Assembly (NCBI RefSeq): GCF_000146065.2 | Contig: NC_020449.1 | Coordinates: forward strand, 1,712,654-1,776,653 | Length of the DNA stretch: 64,000 bases | Reading direction: 5' to 3' | Source of the DNA: Candidatus Cloacimonas acidaminovorans str. Evry | GTDB lineage: Bacteria; Cloacimonadota; Cloacimonadia; Cloacimonadales; Cloacimonadaceae | Shown: positions 45,842 through 56,100 of the stretch, one piece after another | How positions within the stretch are numbered: the stretch's first letter is position 1 | Layout: the number at the start of each line of letters is the position of its first letter | Notes under the pieces: generated by a model | Databases searched by the model: none | The model's input: the letters and a program-made list of their open reading frames with translations, nothing else | Told to the model about the DNA's origin: nothing | Position numbers and translations under genes: made by a program

Positions 45842-46204
45842 TTTACTTCCATCATAATTTTTAGTTTAGGATGCCTATAGACCTTGCTTTCCCCTTGCCC
45901 TTAAAGAGTAAAGTTAAATGTCAACCTTTACAATTGGGCTTTTTTGTCAAACCTTTTATCCTTGAGATGATGAGATAGAGAGGTGGTGAGTTAGCTCTTT
46001 TTTTGTGCCTTTATAATTCATAAGCACCATTCAGGATATAGAAAGGAATAAAATTCTGAAGGTGCTAATGACTTCTATTTTACAGGAAGAACGATGTCCT
46101 CGTCGTTTTACTTACAATCTGACTATGTAGCTTATGTTCCTGATTCTGCTTTCGCAGGAATAACAAGCGGCAGGAAGTGTAATTTCCTGTGGTTGATGAA
46201 AAAA
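45842..46204. other. Gene-free stretch of 363 bp between rnfB and the ABC pair
   Basis: It holds a short-period tract (gagatgatgagatagagaggtggtgag, about 45964-45991), a small hairpin gatgtcctcgtc at 46091-46102, and an imperfect palindrome with attctgctttcgcaggaat (46152-46170). Past the rnfB stop are stacked hairpins. No coding signal. Confidence 0.65.
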
Positions 46205-46216
46205 TCAACCTTCCGG
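46085..46216. repeat. Small hairpin repeats, copies 3 and 4, just past rnfB
   Basis: ggaagaacgatgtcctcgtcgtt (46085-46107) and, inverted, ggttgatgaaaaaatcaacc with ttccgg (46191-46216), which overlaps the last codons of rnfB. They share ggaa...gat-tcctc with 18774 and 41748. The inverted copy may also work as the rnf terminator (stem ggttgat/atcaacc). Confidence 0.5.
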
Positions 46217-47068
46217 TCGTGAACCTGCTTTCAGGTCTATAATAGCTTTGGTAGGGCAAACAGTAGCACAGGTTCCGCAATCGGTACATTTACCGTAATC
46301 AATCCTGGCGATATTATTCTCTACAGTAATTGCCTCAGCAGGGCATTTTTTGGCACACAAACTACAGCCAATGCAGGGTTTATCGGCTCCGCAATTTTGT
46401 TTGGGCAACGGATTTTTATCTTTGGAACTGCAGGAAATAAACACATTCATACTTTCGGGAACCAGCATTATTAATTTGCGCGGGCAGGCAGTTACGCAAG
46501 CGCCGCAACCTGTGCATTTTTCTCTATCAATAACTCGCATACCTTCATTGTCAATACTGATAGCGTCAAATTTACAGGCAGCTATGCAATCATTAAAACC
46601 AACGCAACCATAGGAGCAAAGATTGGGTCCGTCGGCAATATTTACTGCGGAAAGGCAGCTTTCAATTCCCTGATAAGCATATTTCCATTTAGTATTATTT
46701 TTACCGCCACTGCTGCAATGAATTACGGCAATTTTTTTATCTATAGCAGTTGCTTCTTTACCCATAATTTGAGCTATTTTTTCTACTACAGCAGGACCTC
46801 CGGGAGCGCATAAATTCAAGTCCTTTCCTTCATTCACAATAGCTGTAGCATATCCTGAACATCCAGGTTGACCACAAGCGCCACAATTAGCTCCGGGCAA
46901 AACCTCTATAATTTTTTCTATGCGTTCATCAACGGTAACGGGAAAGACCTTGGAAGCAAAGGCAAGAATTAGCCCAAAAATCAAACCCAGAGAACCCATA
47001 ATAGCAACCGGCAACAAAATGGCAGAAAAACCGGTTGCAGCCATTGGAACAACAATTAGATAAAGCAT
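46205..47068 (-). CDS. rnfB: Rnf complex subunit RnfB
   Basis: The ferredoxin-accepting subunit of the Rnf ferredoxin:NAD+ oxidoreductase. An N-terminal membrane helix is followed by a four-cysteine FeS domain ([13 protein letters not shown]). At least four further CxxCxxCxxxC clusters follow ([33 protein letters not shown]). The 287-residue length fits Rnf of anaerobes. It is the last gene of rnfCDGEAB. AAGG lies 6 nt before ATG. Confidence 0.95.
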   Translation of the reverse strand: MLYLIVVPMAATGFSAILLPVAIMGSLGLIFGLILAFASKVFPVTVDERIEKIIEVLPGANCGACGQPGCSGYATAIVNEGKDLNLCAPGGPAVVEKIAQIMGKEATAIDKKIAVIHCSSGGKNNTKWKYAYQGIESCLSAVNIADGPNLCSYGCVGFNDCIAACKFDAISIDNEGMRVIDREKCTGCGACVTACPRKLIMLVPESMNVFISCSSKDKNPLPKQNCGADKPCIGCSLCAKKCPAEAITVENNIARIDYGKCTDCGTCATVCPTKAIIDLKAGSRPEG

Positions 47069-47082
47069 ATTTCACCTTTCCT

Positions 47083-47685
47083 TTAAAACTTCATTCCCAT
47101 AAAACCGTAAAAAGCCAAAGCCATTGTTCCGGCAAGAATTAAACCGCTGGGCATTCCACGCATACTTTTTGGCATTTCCACCATTTCCAAACGTTCTCTA
47201 ATTCCCGCCATTGCCAAAAGGACAAAAGTGAAACCAACGCCTGAAAGAAAGCCGTTTAAGACAGCCCAAATGAAATTGTAACGCGTTCCATCCGCCAAAG
47301 GAGTAATATTCAGAATAGCCACACCTAAAACGGCACAGTTGGTTGTAATTAAGGGAAGATAGACGCCCAGGGATTTATACAGAGCAGGAGAGTTCTTCTT
47401 AATAAACATTTCTACAAACTGCACCAACGCTGCAATTGTCAAAATAAAAGCCAGGGTTTGCAGATATTCCAGTTCAAAAGGAACCAGGATGTATTGATAA
47501 ATCAAATAGCAAAAAGCAGAAGCCAAGGTCATCACAAAAATAACAGCCATCCCCATTCCGAAGGCAGAATCCATTTTTTTGGAAACCCCCAGGTAAGGGC
47601 AAAGACCTAAGAAACGGGAAAGAACAAAGTTCTGGATTAAAATGGCAGAAATTGCCATTGTGAAAAGTTGTCCAAGGAATCCCAT
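47083..47685 (-). CDS. rnfA: Rnf complex subunit RnfA
   Basis: A 200-residue, six-helix membrane subunit. FVLSRFLGLCPYLGVSK near 20 carries the conserved Cys that ligates the intramembrane Fe-S centre with RnfE, and TTNCAVLG near 115 carries the second. It abuts rnfE (overlap of 1 nt) and rnfB (14-nt gap). Confidence 0.96.
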   Translation of the reverse strand: MGFLGQLFTMAISAILIQNFVLSRFLGLCPYLGVSKKMDSAFGMGMAVIFVMTLASAFCYLIYQYILVPFELEYLQTLAFILTIAALVQFVEMFIKKNSPALYKSLGVYLPLITTNCAVLGVAILNITPLADGTRYNFIWAVLNGFLSGVGFTFVLLAMAGIRERLEMVEMPKSMRGMPSGLILAGTMALAFYGFMGMKF

Positions 47686-48275
47686 TATTTTTTCTCCTTC
47701 AGCATATTCATCAATGCCATCAAAAGTCCTAAAGTGATAAAAGCACCTGGAGCAAGCAAAGTAATCAGCATCGGATCATAAGTTTTAGGCATAACTCTCA
47801 TATTCAACCAGGTGCCATTACCTAAAATTTCCCGGATTGTAGCAACAACCGATAGAGCAAGAGTAAACCCCAGCCCCATTCCAATGCCATCGGCAATGGA
47901 ATTGATTACATTATTCTTATTGGCATAAGCTTCGGCTCTACCCATTATGATACAATTCACTACAATCAACGGAATAAACAGACCCAAGGATTTATGCAAA
48001 GCCGGTAAATAAGCAGCCATACACATATCCACAATGGAAACGAAAGCTGCAATTACAATTACATAAACAGGAATACGGATTTTATCGGGGGTTATATTTT
48101 TAATCAGCGAAATAAAGATATTGGAACAAATCAATACAAAAGTTGCTGCCAATCCCATTCCAATAGCATTATTTACAGATGTGGAAGTTGCTAAAGTAGG
48201 GCACATCCCCAATACAATCACGAAAGTAGGATTTTCTTTTATTATGCCCTTGGTTAATTCTTTCATAAAGCTCAT
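47685..48275 (-). CDS. rnfE: Rnf complex subunit RnfE
   Basis: A membrane subunit homologous to RnfA. NPTFVIVLGMCPTLATSTS and VVNCIIMGRAEAYA carry the paired cysteines. The ATG at 48275 is chosen: it overlaps the rnfG stop (ATGA) and is preceded by GAGGTG. An upstream in-frame extension would lie wholly inside rnfG and encodes no helix. The result is 196 residues. Confidence 0.94.
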   Translation of the reverse strand: MSFMKELTKGIIKENPTFVIVLGMCPTLATSTSVNNAIGMGLAATFVLICSNIFISLIKNITPDKIRIPVYVIVIAAFVSIVDMCMAAYLPALHKSLGLFIPLIVVNCIIMGRAEAYANKNNVINSIADGIGMGLGFTLALSVVATIREILGNGTWLNMRVMPKTYDPMLITLLAPGAFITLGLLMALMNMLKEKK

Positions 48276-48862
48276 TTGTGCACCTCTTCTTCTGCCTGTG
48301 TTTCTATGGTAGAGGCAGATTTTTCCTGAACCAGTTTTTTTAACAATTCTATGGATTCTTTCAAGGAATTGGTTACTGCCCGGGTAGTGATAGTAGCTCC
48401 TGTTATAGCTTTTATACAATTAGGAGGAACGCCACCATCTTTATCTACAATCAATTGTTCAACCGATTTACCTTTGAATTGAGCGGTAAATTTAGGTTGG
48501 GTAGAATTTGTTCCCAAGCCGGGTGTCTCTGTTTGTTGAATTACTTTAATAGCTATAATGTTAAAATCCTTATCTATGGCAGCCATTGTTTTTACAGGAC
48601 CGTTATAGCCATTTTTTTCTGCCGTAAAAACATAGCCCTTCACATCTTTAGTTTTATTATCTTTAGCTATGTAATAGGTGAAGTCCCCTTTTATTTCCTC
48701 AAAATCGCTATCCGGAATCAATTGGCGACGGGTTTCTTCCGCTTCTTTTTGTTGTATAGAATCAATTTGAGGTTTAGTAAGGGAATTCACATAAGCCAAA
48801 AGTGCAGTTGCCACTACACAAAAGGCAAGTAATATTAAGCCAAGCTGTAAATATATTTTCAT
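48272..48862 (-). CDS. rnfG: Rnf complex subunit RnfG
   Basis: A 196-residue subunit anchored by one N-terminal helix. The FMN-binding domain holds the covalent flavin site ITGATITTRAV (Thr in GATIT), near residue 155. It follows rnfD with a 4-nt overlap. The C-terminus is charged and extends past the flavin site. Confidence 0.95.
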   Translation of the reverse strand: MKIYLQLGLILLAFCVVATALLAYVNSLTKPQIDSIQQKEAEETRRQLIPDSDFEEIKGDFTYYIAKDNKTKDVKGYVFTAEKNGYNGPVKTMAAIDKDFNIIAIKVIQQTETPGLGTNSTQPKFTAQFKGKSVEQLIVDKDGGVPPNCIKAITGATITTRAVTNSLKESIELLKKLVQEKSASTIETQAEEEVHK

Positions 48863-49971
48863 TTTTTTACCCTCCCAAATGCTTTGGGCATAGTAAGTTT
48901 ATCAATCAAAGGGGTCATTACATTCATAAACAAAATGCTGTAACATACGCCTTCCGGATAACCACCCCACAAACGAATAACCATAGTTAAAATTCCACAA
49001 CCGATGGCAAAAATTATCCTTCCGCTTTTCGTTAGCGGTGTTGTTGTATAATCCGTTGCCATAAAAAAAGCACCTAACATCAAACCGCCGGAAAAAATAT
49101 GGAAAAACGGCAATAGCGGACTGAAACCTGAACCTTTCAGCGGAGCCAAAAAGAAAGAGAGCACAAATACAGTTCCAATATAGAAAAGGGGAATTCGCCA
49201 TTCAATTATGTTCTTATAAAGCAAATAAGCCGCACCTAAAAGCAAAGCAAATACGCTAACTTCACCAATGCAACCACCAATATTGCCCCAGAAAAGATTT
49301 TTTAAGGCAGACAAATCGGTTAAGTTGGTAAAAATACGATTTGCCAAGTCAAAACCTTGACCGGCATTTGCACCAAGCGAAGATACAAAACTGCTGTCCC
49401 TTAAGGTTTGAGCTACTTTTAAGGGAGTAGCGCCTGTTACCAGATCGTATGCCTTGGGAGATAAATTTTGCAGGTTTACAGCTATCAAATTCGGATCGGT
49501 TATTCCGCTTAAAGTTCCACTTTTAGGTTTTGCCCATCCGGCTGTCATTATGGTGGGCCAGGAAGCCATTAAAAAAGCTCTGCCTAAAAGAGCGGGATTA
49601 ACAGGATTATTGCCTAAACCGCCAAAAACCTGTTTGCCAATAGCAATGGCAAAGGCAGCTCCCAAAACAGGAACCCACCAGGGAGCTCCAGCATTGATAT
49701 TATAGGCAAGCAGCATACCTGTTAAAAAAGCACTGCCATCGGAAACCGTAATCGGAACTTTGCGCAATTTTTGAATTATTGCCTCTGTTACCATCGCTGA
49801 AACAGCGCCTAACAGAGTTAATAACAACGAATTAAAACCCCAATAATAAATAGCGAAAATTAAAGCGGGAGTTAAAGCCAGCACTACATTCCACATCACA
49901 TTTTTAGTTGTGGTTTTATCGTGAAAATGAGGAGCCGGGGAAACAATAAATCTATCTTTCATTTTCTTCAC
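48859..49971 (-). CDS. rnfD: Rnf complex subunit RnfD
   Basis: A 370-residue NqrB/RnfD-type membrane subunit. GNNPVNPALLGRAFL near 120 and the covalent FMN threonine in TGATPLKV near 185 are diagnostic. It probably forms part of the ion channel. It is separated from the rnfC stop by 0 nt and overlaps rnfG. Confidence 0.95.
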   Translation of the reverse strand: MKKMKDRFIVSPAPHFHDKTTTKNVMWNVVLALTPALIFAIYYWGFNSLLLTLLGAVSAMVTEAIIQKLRKVPITVSDGSAFLTGMLLAYNINAGAPWWVPVLGAAFAIAIGKQVFGGLGNNPVNPALLGRAFLMASWPTIMTAGWAKPKSGTLSGITDPNLIAVNLQNLSPKAYDLVTGATPLKVAQTLRDSSFVSSLGANAGQGFDLANRIFTNLTDLSALKNLFWGNIGGCIGEVSVFALLLGAAYLLYKNIIEWRIPLFYIGTVFVLSFFLAPLKGSGFSPLLPFFHIFSGGLMLGAFFMATDYTTTPLTKSGRIIFAIGCGILTMVIRLWGGYPEGVCYSILFMNVMTPLIDKLTMPKAFGRVKK

Positions 49972-51285
49972 CTACTTTTTTGCTTCAGCATAACGAATTT
50001 TGCCGGTATCAATATATTGCACCAAACGAATTTGAGCAGGACAAACATAGGCACAGGCACCACATTTCATACAATCATTCAGCCCTGATCTGACAGCAAG
50101 TTTTTGATTGTCGTATTTTACGGCAGAAACAATCATACAGGGAACCAAATTCAGCGGGCAAACATCTACACAGCGGGCACAACGCAAACAATTTCCTTCT
50201 TCATTTAAACGGGCATCTTCAGTATTCATTAAAACCAATCCGCCGCTTCCTTTTCCCACTGTTGCCTCTAAAGTGGGAAGAGCAAAACCCATCATTGGTC
50301 CGCCACAAATAACTTTTCCTACTTCTTCTTTTGTTCCTCCGCAAAAATCAACGAGTTCGGAAAAAGGAGTTCCAATCCTGGCTAAAAGATTTTGGGGCTT
50401 TGTTACGGGAGAACCGGTTACCGTTATTACTCTTTGAATTAACGGCTTTTGATAACGAATCGCTTCATAAATGGCAAAGGCAGTTCCTACATTTTGCACT
50501 ACAATTCCAACTTCCAAAGGAAGACCACCGGCAGGAACTTTTCTTTTGGTAGCCGCATAGATAAGCTGTTTTTCGGCACCTTGAGGGTAACGCAATTTTA
50601 AGGGAACTACCTCAATATGGGGTTCATTTTTAGTCAGTTCCTGCATTTTAGCAATGGCATCGGGTTTATTGGCTTCAATTCCAATCATTCCTTTTTTAGC
50701 ACTTAAAATTTTCATTATCAGTTTTAAGCCGATTATGATTTCTTCACCTTTTTCCAGCATCAAACGATGGTCGCTGGTTAAATAGGGTTCGCATTCTACT
50801 CCGTTCAAAATAACCGTATCTATCGGTTTATCTGCAGGAGGAGAAAGCTTTACCAAAGTTGGAAAACCTGCACCACCCATTCCGCAAATACCGGCTTCAC
50901 CAATTCTTTTTTTCATTTCTTCCAGGGGTAAATCCATAAAATTCGGTTCATCAACAAGTTCTATCCATTTGTCGGAACCATCTCCGGTAATTTGAATTGC
51001 CATAGAACTGGAACCTGTAGCATTAGGAAAACGGTTTATGGCTGTAACTTTTCCGGAAATTGAAGAATGTTGAACCAGCGACACATAACCTGTTGCTTCC
51101 GCAATTTTTTGACCTGTTAAAACCTCATCACCCACAGCTACAATTGGCTTTGAAGGTGAGCCAATATGCTGGGAAAGATGAATAATTACTTTTTGGGGTA
51201 TTGGAGCTTCAGTTATAGGCACAGAGGCACTATACCTTTTTTCATCCGGAGAATGAACACCTCCGGGAAATGTTTTCAAGCGCAT
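49972..51285 (-). CDS. rnfC: Rnf complex subunit RnfC
   Basis: A 437-residue NADH/FMN-binding subunit at the head of the rnf operon. It starts with FPGGVHSPDEKR. The central MGGAGFPTLVKL and NGVECEPYLTSDHRL bind nucleotide. The C-terminus has two [4Fe-4S] motifs (CLRCARCVDVCP; CMKCGACAYVCP). The ATG at 51285 has AGGGAG 5 nt upstream; a GTG two codons earlier is too close to it. Confidence 0.95.
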   Translation of the reverse strand: MRLKTFPGGVHSPDEKRYSASVPITEAPIPQKVIIHLSQHIGSPSKPIVAVGDEVLTGQKIAEATGYVSLVQHSSISGKVTAINRFPNATGSSSMAIQITGDGSDKWIELVDEPNFMDLPLEEMKKRIGEAGICGMGGAGFPTLVKLSPPADKPIDTVILNGVECEPYLTSDHRLMLEKGEEIIIGLKLIMKILSAKKGMIGIEANKPDAIAKMQELTKNEPHIEVVPLKLRYPQGAEKQLIYAATKRKVPAGGLPLEVGIVVQNVGTAFAIYEAIRYQKPLIQRVITVTGSPVTKPQNLLARIGTPFSELVDFCGGTKEEVGKVICGGPMMGFALPTLEATVGKGSGGLVLMNTEDARLNEEGNCLRCARCVDVCPLNLVPCMIVSAVKYDNQKLAVRSGLNDCMKCGACAYVCPAQIRLVQYIDTGKIRYAEAKK

Positions 51286-51686
51286 TAACACTCCCTTTGG
51301 CTTGAATTTTTCAAGTCCTGATAATCAATTTTTGGTCGCATTTTTATAGATACGCATTTATAGGCAAGTAAATTTTTCTCAAGTGGGAACAAATGACGAA
51401 GGCAAAATGAAGAATGAAGAGGGAAAAAGCGTAAGCGAAGCAGTGAGAATCGGACAGAGATATTTTCAAAGGGAAGGAAAATTAGATTTTTGTTTGTTCC
51501 TTAATCAATTCCCATCATCAACCCAACCTTTAGGATGGGTTGTTGGCAGGGAACAAGTAAAAATATGTTCAGAAAGGAACAAATGGTCTGATAAAACCAA
51601 ACAACAAAATTGAAGGTATTGGGAGAGGGAAAATTCTGCTTTTCTGCACTATAAAAAAGGCAAATACAAAATTTATCAAAAAGAAG

Positions 51687-51708
51687 TTGCCGAATCGGAA
51701 TTCGGCAA
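51687..51708. repeat. 22-bp perfect hairpin, copy 2
   Basis: Identical to 38609-38630: 9-bp stem, loop cgga. The downstream context differs (cctcaggtaata versus cccgattgct), so the repeat ends near the stem. Confidence 0.85.
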
Positions 51709-51803
51709 CCTCAGGTAATAATATACCTTCTAAGTGGGTAAATTACATTCTTCAGGTTTAGCGCGGGTTTCCTCTTTTGTCTTTTTCACTTCACTCAATC
51801 ACC

Positions 51804-51875
51804 CGTTAACCTGTTCCTTTGCTAACTTGCTTACCTCTTCATCCGTTCATCCGTTAACCTATTCACTCGTTAGCT
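51804..51875. repeat. 8-bp degenerate array, nine units
   Basis: Units in order: cgttaacc, tgttcctt, tgctaact, tgcttacc, tcttcatc, cgttcatc, cgttaacc, tattcact, cgttagct. The period holds over 72 bp and stops 2 nt before the GAPDH stop codon. Same unit as at 38851-38890. Confidence 0.85.
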
Positions 51876-51876
51876 T

Positions 51877-53127
51877 TTACAGCGTTTTTTCTTCAATGTA
51901 ATTGGTTAATCTGGAAAGGCAATTGACATAAGAGCCAAGTTCATTATCATACCAGCCAAAGATTTTAGCATGAGTTACGGGCATTTCCAGAACTTTATCC
52001 GTAAGAATACCTTGTTCAGCCAGGGCTGATGATGGAATAGTAATAAAACCGGTGCGGGTATGTGTTTCATGTGCTTCAATAACAACTGCAGCCATAGTTC
52101 CAATCATATCTGCGGAAACATTTTGTCGGTTACTGATTAACAGCAGATCTTTTTGGGAGTTCTCAGCGGCTTTTTGATACACTTCATTGATCAGTTTGCG
52201 GTTTACTAACGGCTCTCCCAGCTCGTCCAGTTCCGTATGAAAAGTAACATTTAAGTTTATGAGAGAAACAGTCGTGGTAGGAATTCGGACGCTATCAGCC
52301 ATAAAACCGATATGTTTAATATTGGGCATCACTTGTTCCAGGGCTTTAGTAACGCCGGTTGTGGAAAGAATTATATTATTTAAAACGCTTCTTGATTTTC
52401 TTAAGTCGGAAGCATCGGTTTTCGGAACACTATCCAAAATGGATTGAGTGTTTGTAGCAGAATGAATAGTACTCATAGAAGCGGTTAATATTCGGGAAGT
52501 TTTTTGATTTTCCAAAAGCGGTTTCAACATATGTGCCAAGCCGGTTGTAGTACAGGAAGCCGCTGAAATTATATTATGTTTTAGGGGATCATATTCCAGA
52601 TGGTTAATGCCGTAAATCATTGTTTTGGCATCATCCGGAACCGTATTTCCGGATTTTATTTTAAAAGGTGCGCTGCAGATAACTTTTATGGCTCCCGCAT
52701 CTAAATGTCCTCTTAAACAGGGTTTTCCAGAATCAGTGTGCATTGTAGGGTCCAGAAAATTTCCTGTGCAATCAACCACAATTCTTACCCCTTCATTAAG
52801 CCAGTTAATATCTTTAGGGTCACGCGCGGTTCTTAAAATTTTTACCGGTATTCCTTCAATTTCCAAAAGGGGTTCTTCAGCATCCAGGATTTTAATTTCC
52901 GCTTTTTTCCCTACAACTCCATAGAGAAACTTATGAATAGAACCGTAAGTGCTATCCATTTCAATAACTTGAATAAGGTCATCCAGGGTTTTGCCTACAA
53001 TTCTTCCACAGTTTACCACAATTCCGTCAAAGTATTTAAGGTGTAACTGGTTCCATAACAGCAGTTTTCCAATTCTACCCAGACCGTTAATTCCGAGTAG
53101 TTTTTTGTTCCCTAAGTTCACTTTCAT
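51877..53127 (-). CDS. Glyceraldehyde-3-phosphate dehydrogenase-like protein
   Basis: An NAD-binding GAPDH fold of 416 residues, about 80 longer than usual. GINGLGRIGK near 13 binds NAD. The catalytic Cys is in SAASCTTTGLAH near 192, where the canonical motif is SNASCTTNCLAP, and the catalytic His is in STIHS. The phosphate-site Arg of SVRIPTTTVSL is kept. The active site therefore looks complete, although flanking residues differ. It is 29 nt downstream of the PPDK-like gene, which suggests a shared transcript and a role in lower glycolysis or gluconeogenesis. Confidence 0.88.
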   Translation of the reverse strand: MKVNLGNKKLLGINGLGRIGKLLLWNQLHLKYFDGIVVNCGRIVGKTLDDLIQVIEMDSTYGSIHKFLYGVVGKKAEIKILDAEEPLLEIEGIPVKILRTARDPKDINWLNEGVRIVVDCTGNFLDPTMHTDSGKPCLRGHLDAGAIKVICSAPFKIKSGNTVPDDAKTMIYGINHLEYDPLKHNIISAASCTTTGLAHMLKPLLENQKTSRILTASMSTIHSATNTQSILDSVPKTDASDLRKSRSVLNNIILSTTGVTKALEQVMPNIKHIGFMADSVRIPTTTVSLINLNVTFHTELDELGEPLVNRKLINEVYQKAAENSQKDLLLISNRQNVSADMIGTMAAVVIEAHETHTRTGFITIPSSALAEQGILTDKVLEMPVTHAKIFGWYDNELGSYVNCLSRLTNYIEEKTL

Positions 53128-53156
53128 TTTGCTTTCTCCTTCTATCTTTTATTGTA

Positions 53157-56100
53157 TTATAAACAATGCACACTAACGAGAGGATAATGCCCCAGATAAA
53201 TAGCTCCACTGGTAGCATCCAGAGCTATTTTATCACCCGCTTTCAAATAGGTATTGCCTATTCTGCAATTGGAATCCGATTCCGAAACTACCAAATCCCG
53301 ACAATTTACTACTCCGATTAAGCCCAAACGAGTAGCTGTAACCGCTGCATGAGAAGTTACTCCACCCCTTGAAGTTAACAATCCCTGGCAGGCAAAAAGA
53401 AGTTCCATATCGTCAGGAACGGTATCAGGACGCACTAAAATAAGAGCTTCACCCTTACCGGCAAATTTTTCAATATCTTCTTTGCCGAACACAATAATTC
53501 CGTTCACAGCGCCTTTTCCGATGCCAATGCCGTAAGCAAGTTTTTTTTGCTCTCCTTTTGTTGTCCCGAAGACCTTATAGTCCGGAGCTTTTTGAATAAC
53601 CTGATCGCGAGTTTGTAAAATATATAACTGATCGGGAGAAGGGCCTTCAAAAGTAAATTCCATTTCCTGATGGGGATAATTTTTATCCTCAATAAGCTGT
53701 TTCACATAGCGCATCAAAGCATTGTAGATTGCGGGAAAGGTATTTTCCAGAGAACTGGAAACCGCTGTTTTGCTATGTAAACGCTGCATTTCGGAAATAG
53801 GTAAAGTATGCACTAAACCGGCTACAACATCTTCTCCCTGACTGCACAGCGTAAAATCGCCATTTAAACAAATTCCGCCTTCCTCATTAAAATCCGCATA
53901 AGTAAAAAGAACTCCGGTTCCGGATTCCAGAGATATATTTCCTAAAACCATTTTCTGAATAATAACTGCAGTTCCCCATTCATCAGCAATATGCAATTTT
54001 TGACGATATAATCGGGCTCTATCCGTATTCCAGCTATCCAGAACATTGGAAATTGCTTTATAAAGTTGCATAAAGGGTTGCTGTTCCAGTTCAATATTAT
54101 GTTCAGCCAGCACTTTTTGATAGTCCTGCACCATTTCCTGCATCTGCTTATCTGAAAATTGGGTTTTCAGCTCAACATTATACTTTTTCTTATAGTTTAG
54201 CATAACGGCATCAAATTCATCGCGGTCAATTCCAAAAGCCATACCCCAGCTTTGAATTAACCGTCTGTAACAATCCCAGGCAGTCCACCCATAATTAGGA
54301 CGACGGGAAAGTTTATATGTAACTTCATCAGTTAAGCCAATATTCAAAAAAGTGTTCATTGCTCCGGGCAAACTCATTGGAGCTCCTGAACGGACAGAAA
54401 GCAATAAAGGTCTTTCCGGATCGCCTAAAACAAGCCCCGTATTCTTTTCCAAAATGTTTAAATTCTGCAAAATTAAGTTATCCAATTCGTTAGATATATC
54501 GGGATGTGTATTAATAATATTCCGATGACGGAAAAGGTCTGTAGTAATCACAAAACCTGGAGGAACCGGAAATTCATATTGATACATCCGTTTCAGAAAA
54601 TATGCTTTAGAACCCAAAAGCACCTGATTTTCTATGCGGGAATTCTTTTTATTTAAGTGGAAAAAGAGTTTATCGGGATCATAGCTCATTACTTTGAGAA
54701 TATCTTCCGGCTTAAAAAGATTTTTCATCTCGGATAAGGATTCCAAGATTCGGGTGATAAAATTATCCAAGCCCTGCACCAGAAAGGATTTGGAAAGCAG
54801 ATTACGATAAAATTCTTCGGCAAAAATTTCTATTTCCTTAGTTCCCCTACCTTTTTTCCCTTTCTCCTTTTCTGCTATTCGCATTCCAATTTGCCTCAAT
54901 TGCCCTTCGTAAAATCTATAATAATATTCGTTTATAATTTCCACTACACTATCTTTCAGCAACTTGAAAATATCCAGATACTGGTCTATGGAAAGATTGC
55001 TGAGATATTGAGCTGATCTTAACATATTCAAAGCAGAACCGTAAGCATCACTTGTAACCAAAATCTGTTTCATTGCATAATCGTATAATTCCAATATCCG
55101 GATAATTCTTTTCAGGGTCTTGCCGGTAATATAGCTCAGGTTCAATTGTTGCACATTGCGTTCAAAAAGCCGTTTAACCACATTTTCTATTCTAAAAATC
55201 ATTCCCATTGCTTCCAGTTTCGGTTCACGATACATACCATACATAGAAGGAATGCCGGCAGCAATGTGTCTTTTGTAATATATGTTTTCCCAGGCAATAG
55301 TAGGTTGTGGGTCTAAAATAACGCTGTTCATTTTGCCAATATAGGAAAGCAATTGCCTAATTGAACTGTCATAATCCTTTCTCATAAAGCTATTGGCAAG
55401 GCGATTATGTTCGTGAGCATCAAACCAACTGTAACGAGTTAGAAATTTTACAATATCATAAGGATCAAGATTATACTTGTCCTTCAGCAGAAAATGCGAG
55501 TAACATAGAAGTTTCAGTCGTTTTAAAGAAAAGTCCTCCGGCTCGTTTTCAAATAATTTACTAACCCTTTGCCATGAAAGAGAAAGCAGCTCTTCAGGAG
55601 TTAAGTTATACTTTTGTAAAAACTTATTAACCACTGCACTTTGCTTTTTTGTCATTTCATCCGGATGCATCACATAAATGAGAACATCTTCCGGAATCAT
55701 ATCCTGCAGTTCTCTATAATCCAAATTAGTCCAATACTGCAAAATTTTCTGAATTAAAAGGAGATGGGTGTTATTGCTTTCAGTATGTAACTGTTTGCGT
55801 AAAAAGTGCATTAAGAGGTCTTTTCTGTGTCCCAATTCATCCAGAGAGGTACTTATGTCCCTTATTTCACCTTCCGCTCCAATTTCATTGAAAAAGACGG
55901 GAAACATTTTCAGCAGGTGTTTGGTTTGCACTACCAGGGGCTTAAAATTGGAATTCAAAAAGGCGGAAACATCTTTCTGAAAGAGATCGGTATCGGAAAT
56001 AAAAACCCCTTTTTGGCTTAAACTGATAATTAAATAGGCAAGCAGGTCTTTACACATAACGGGATCAATAGCAATAAGTTCCAGCAGCATTCTAAGATGT

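Larger units (their letters stand above)
51286..51876. other. Gene-free stretch of 591 bp upstream of rnfC
   Basis: It holds a stem-loop caaccca/tgggttg (51519-51542), the second 22-bp hairpin (51687-51708) and an 8-bp array (51804-51875). A 76-codon open frame at 51383 overlaps these and has no ribosome-binding site, so it is not called. The rnf promoter should be here but is not clear. Confidence 0.65.

Noticed and set aside
51383-51613. 76-codon open frame upstream of rnfC
   Set aside because: No ribosome-binding site; it runs through a hairpin and has an unnatural composition.
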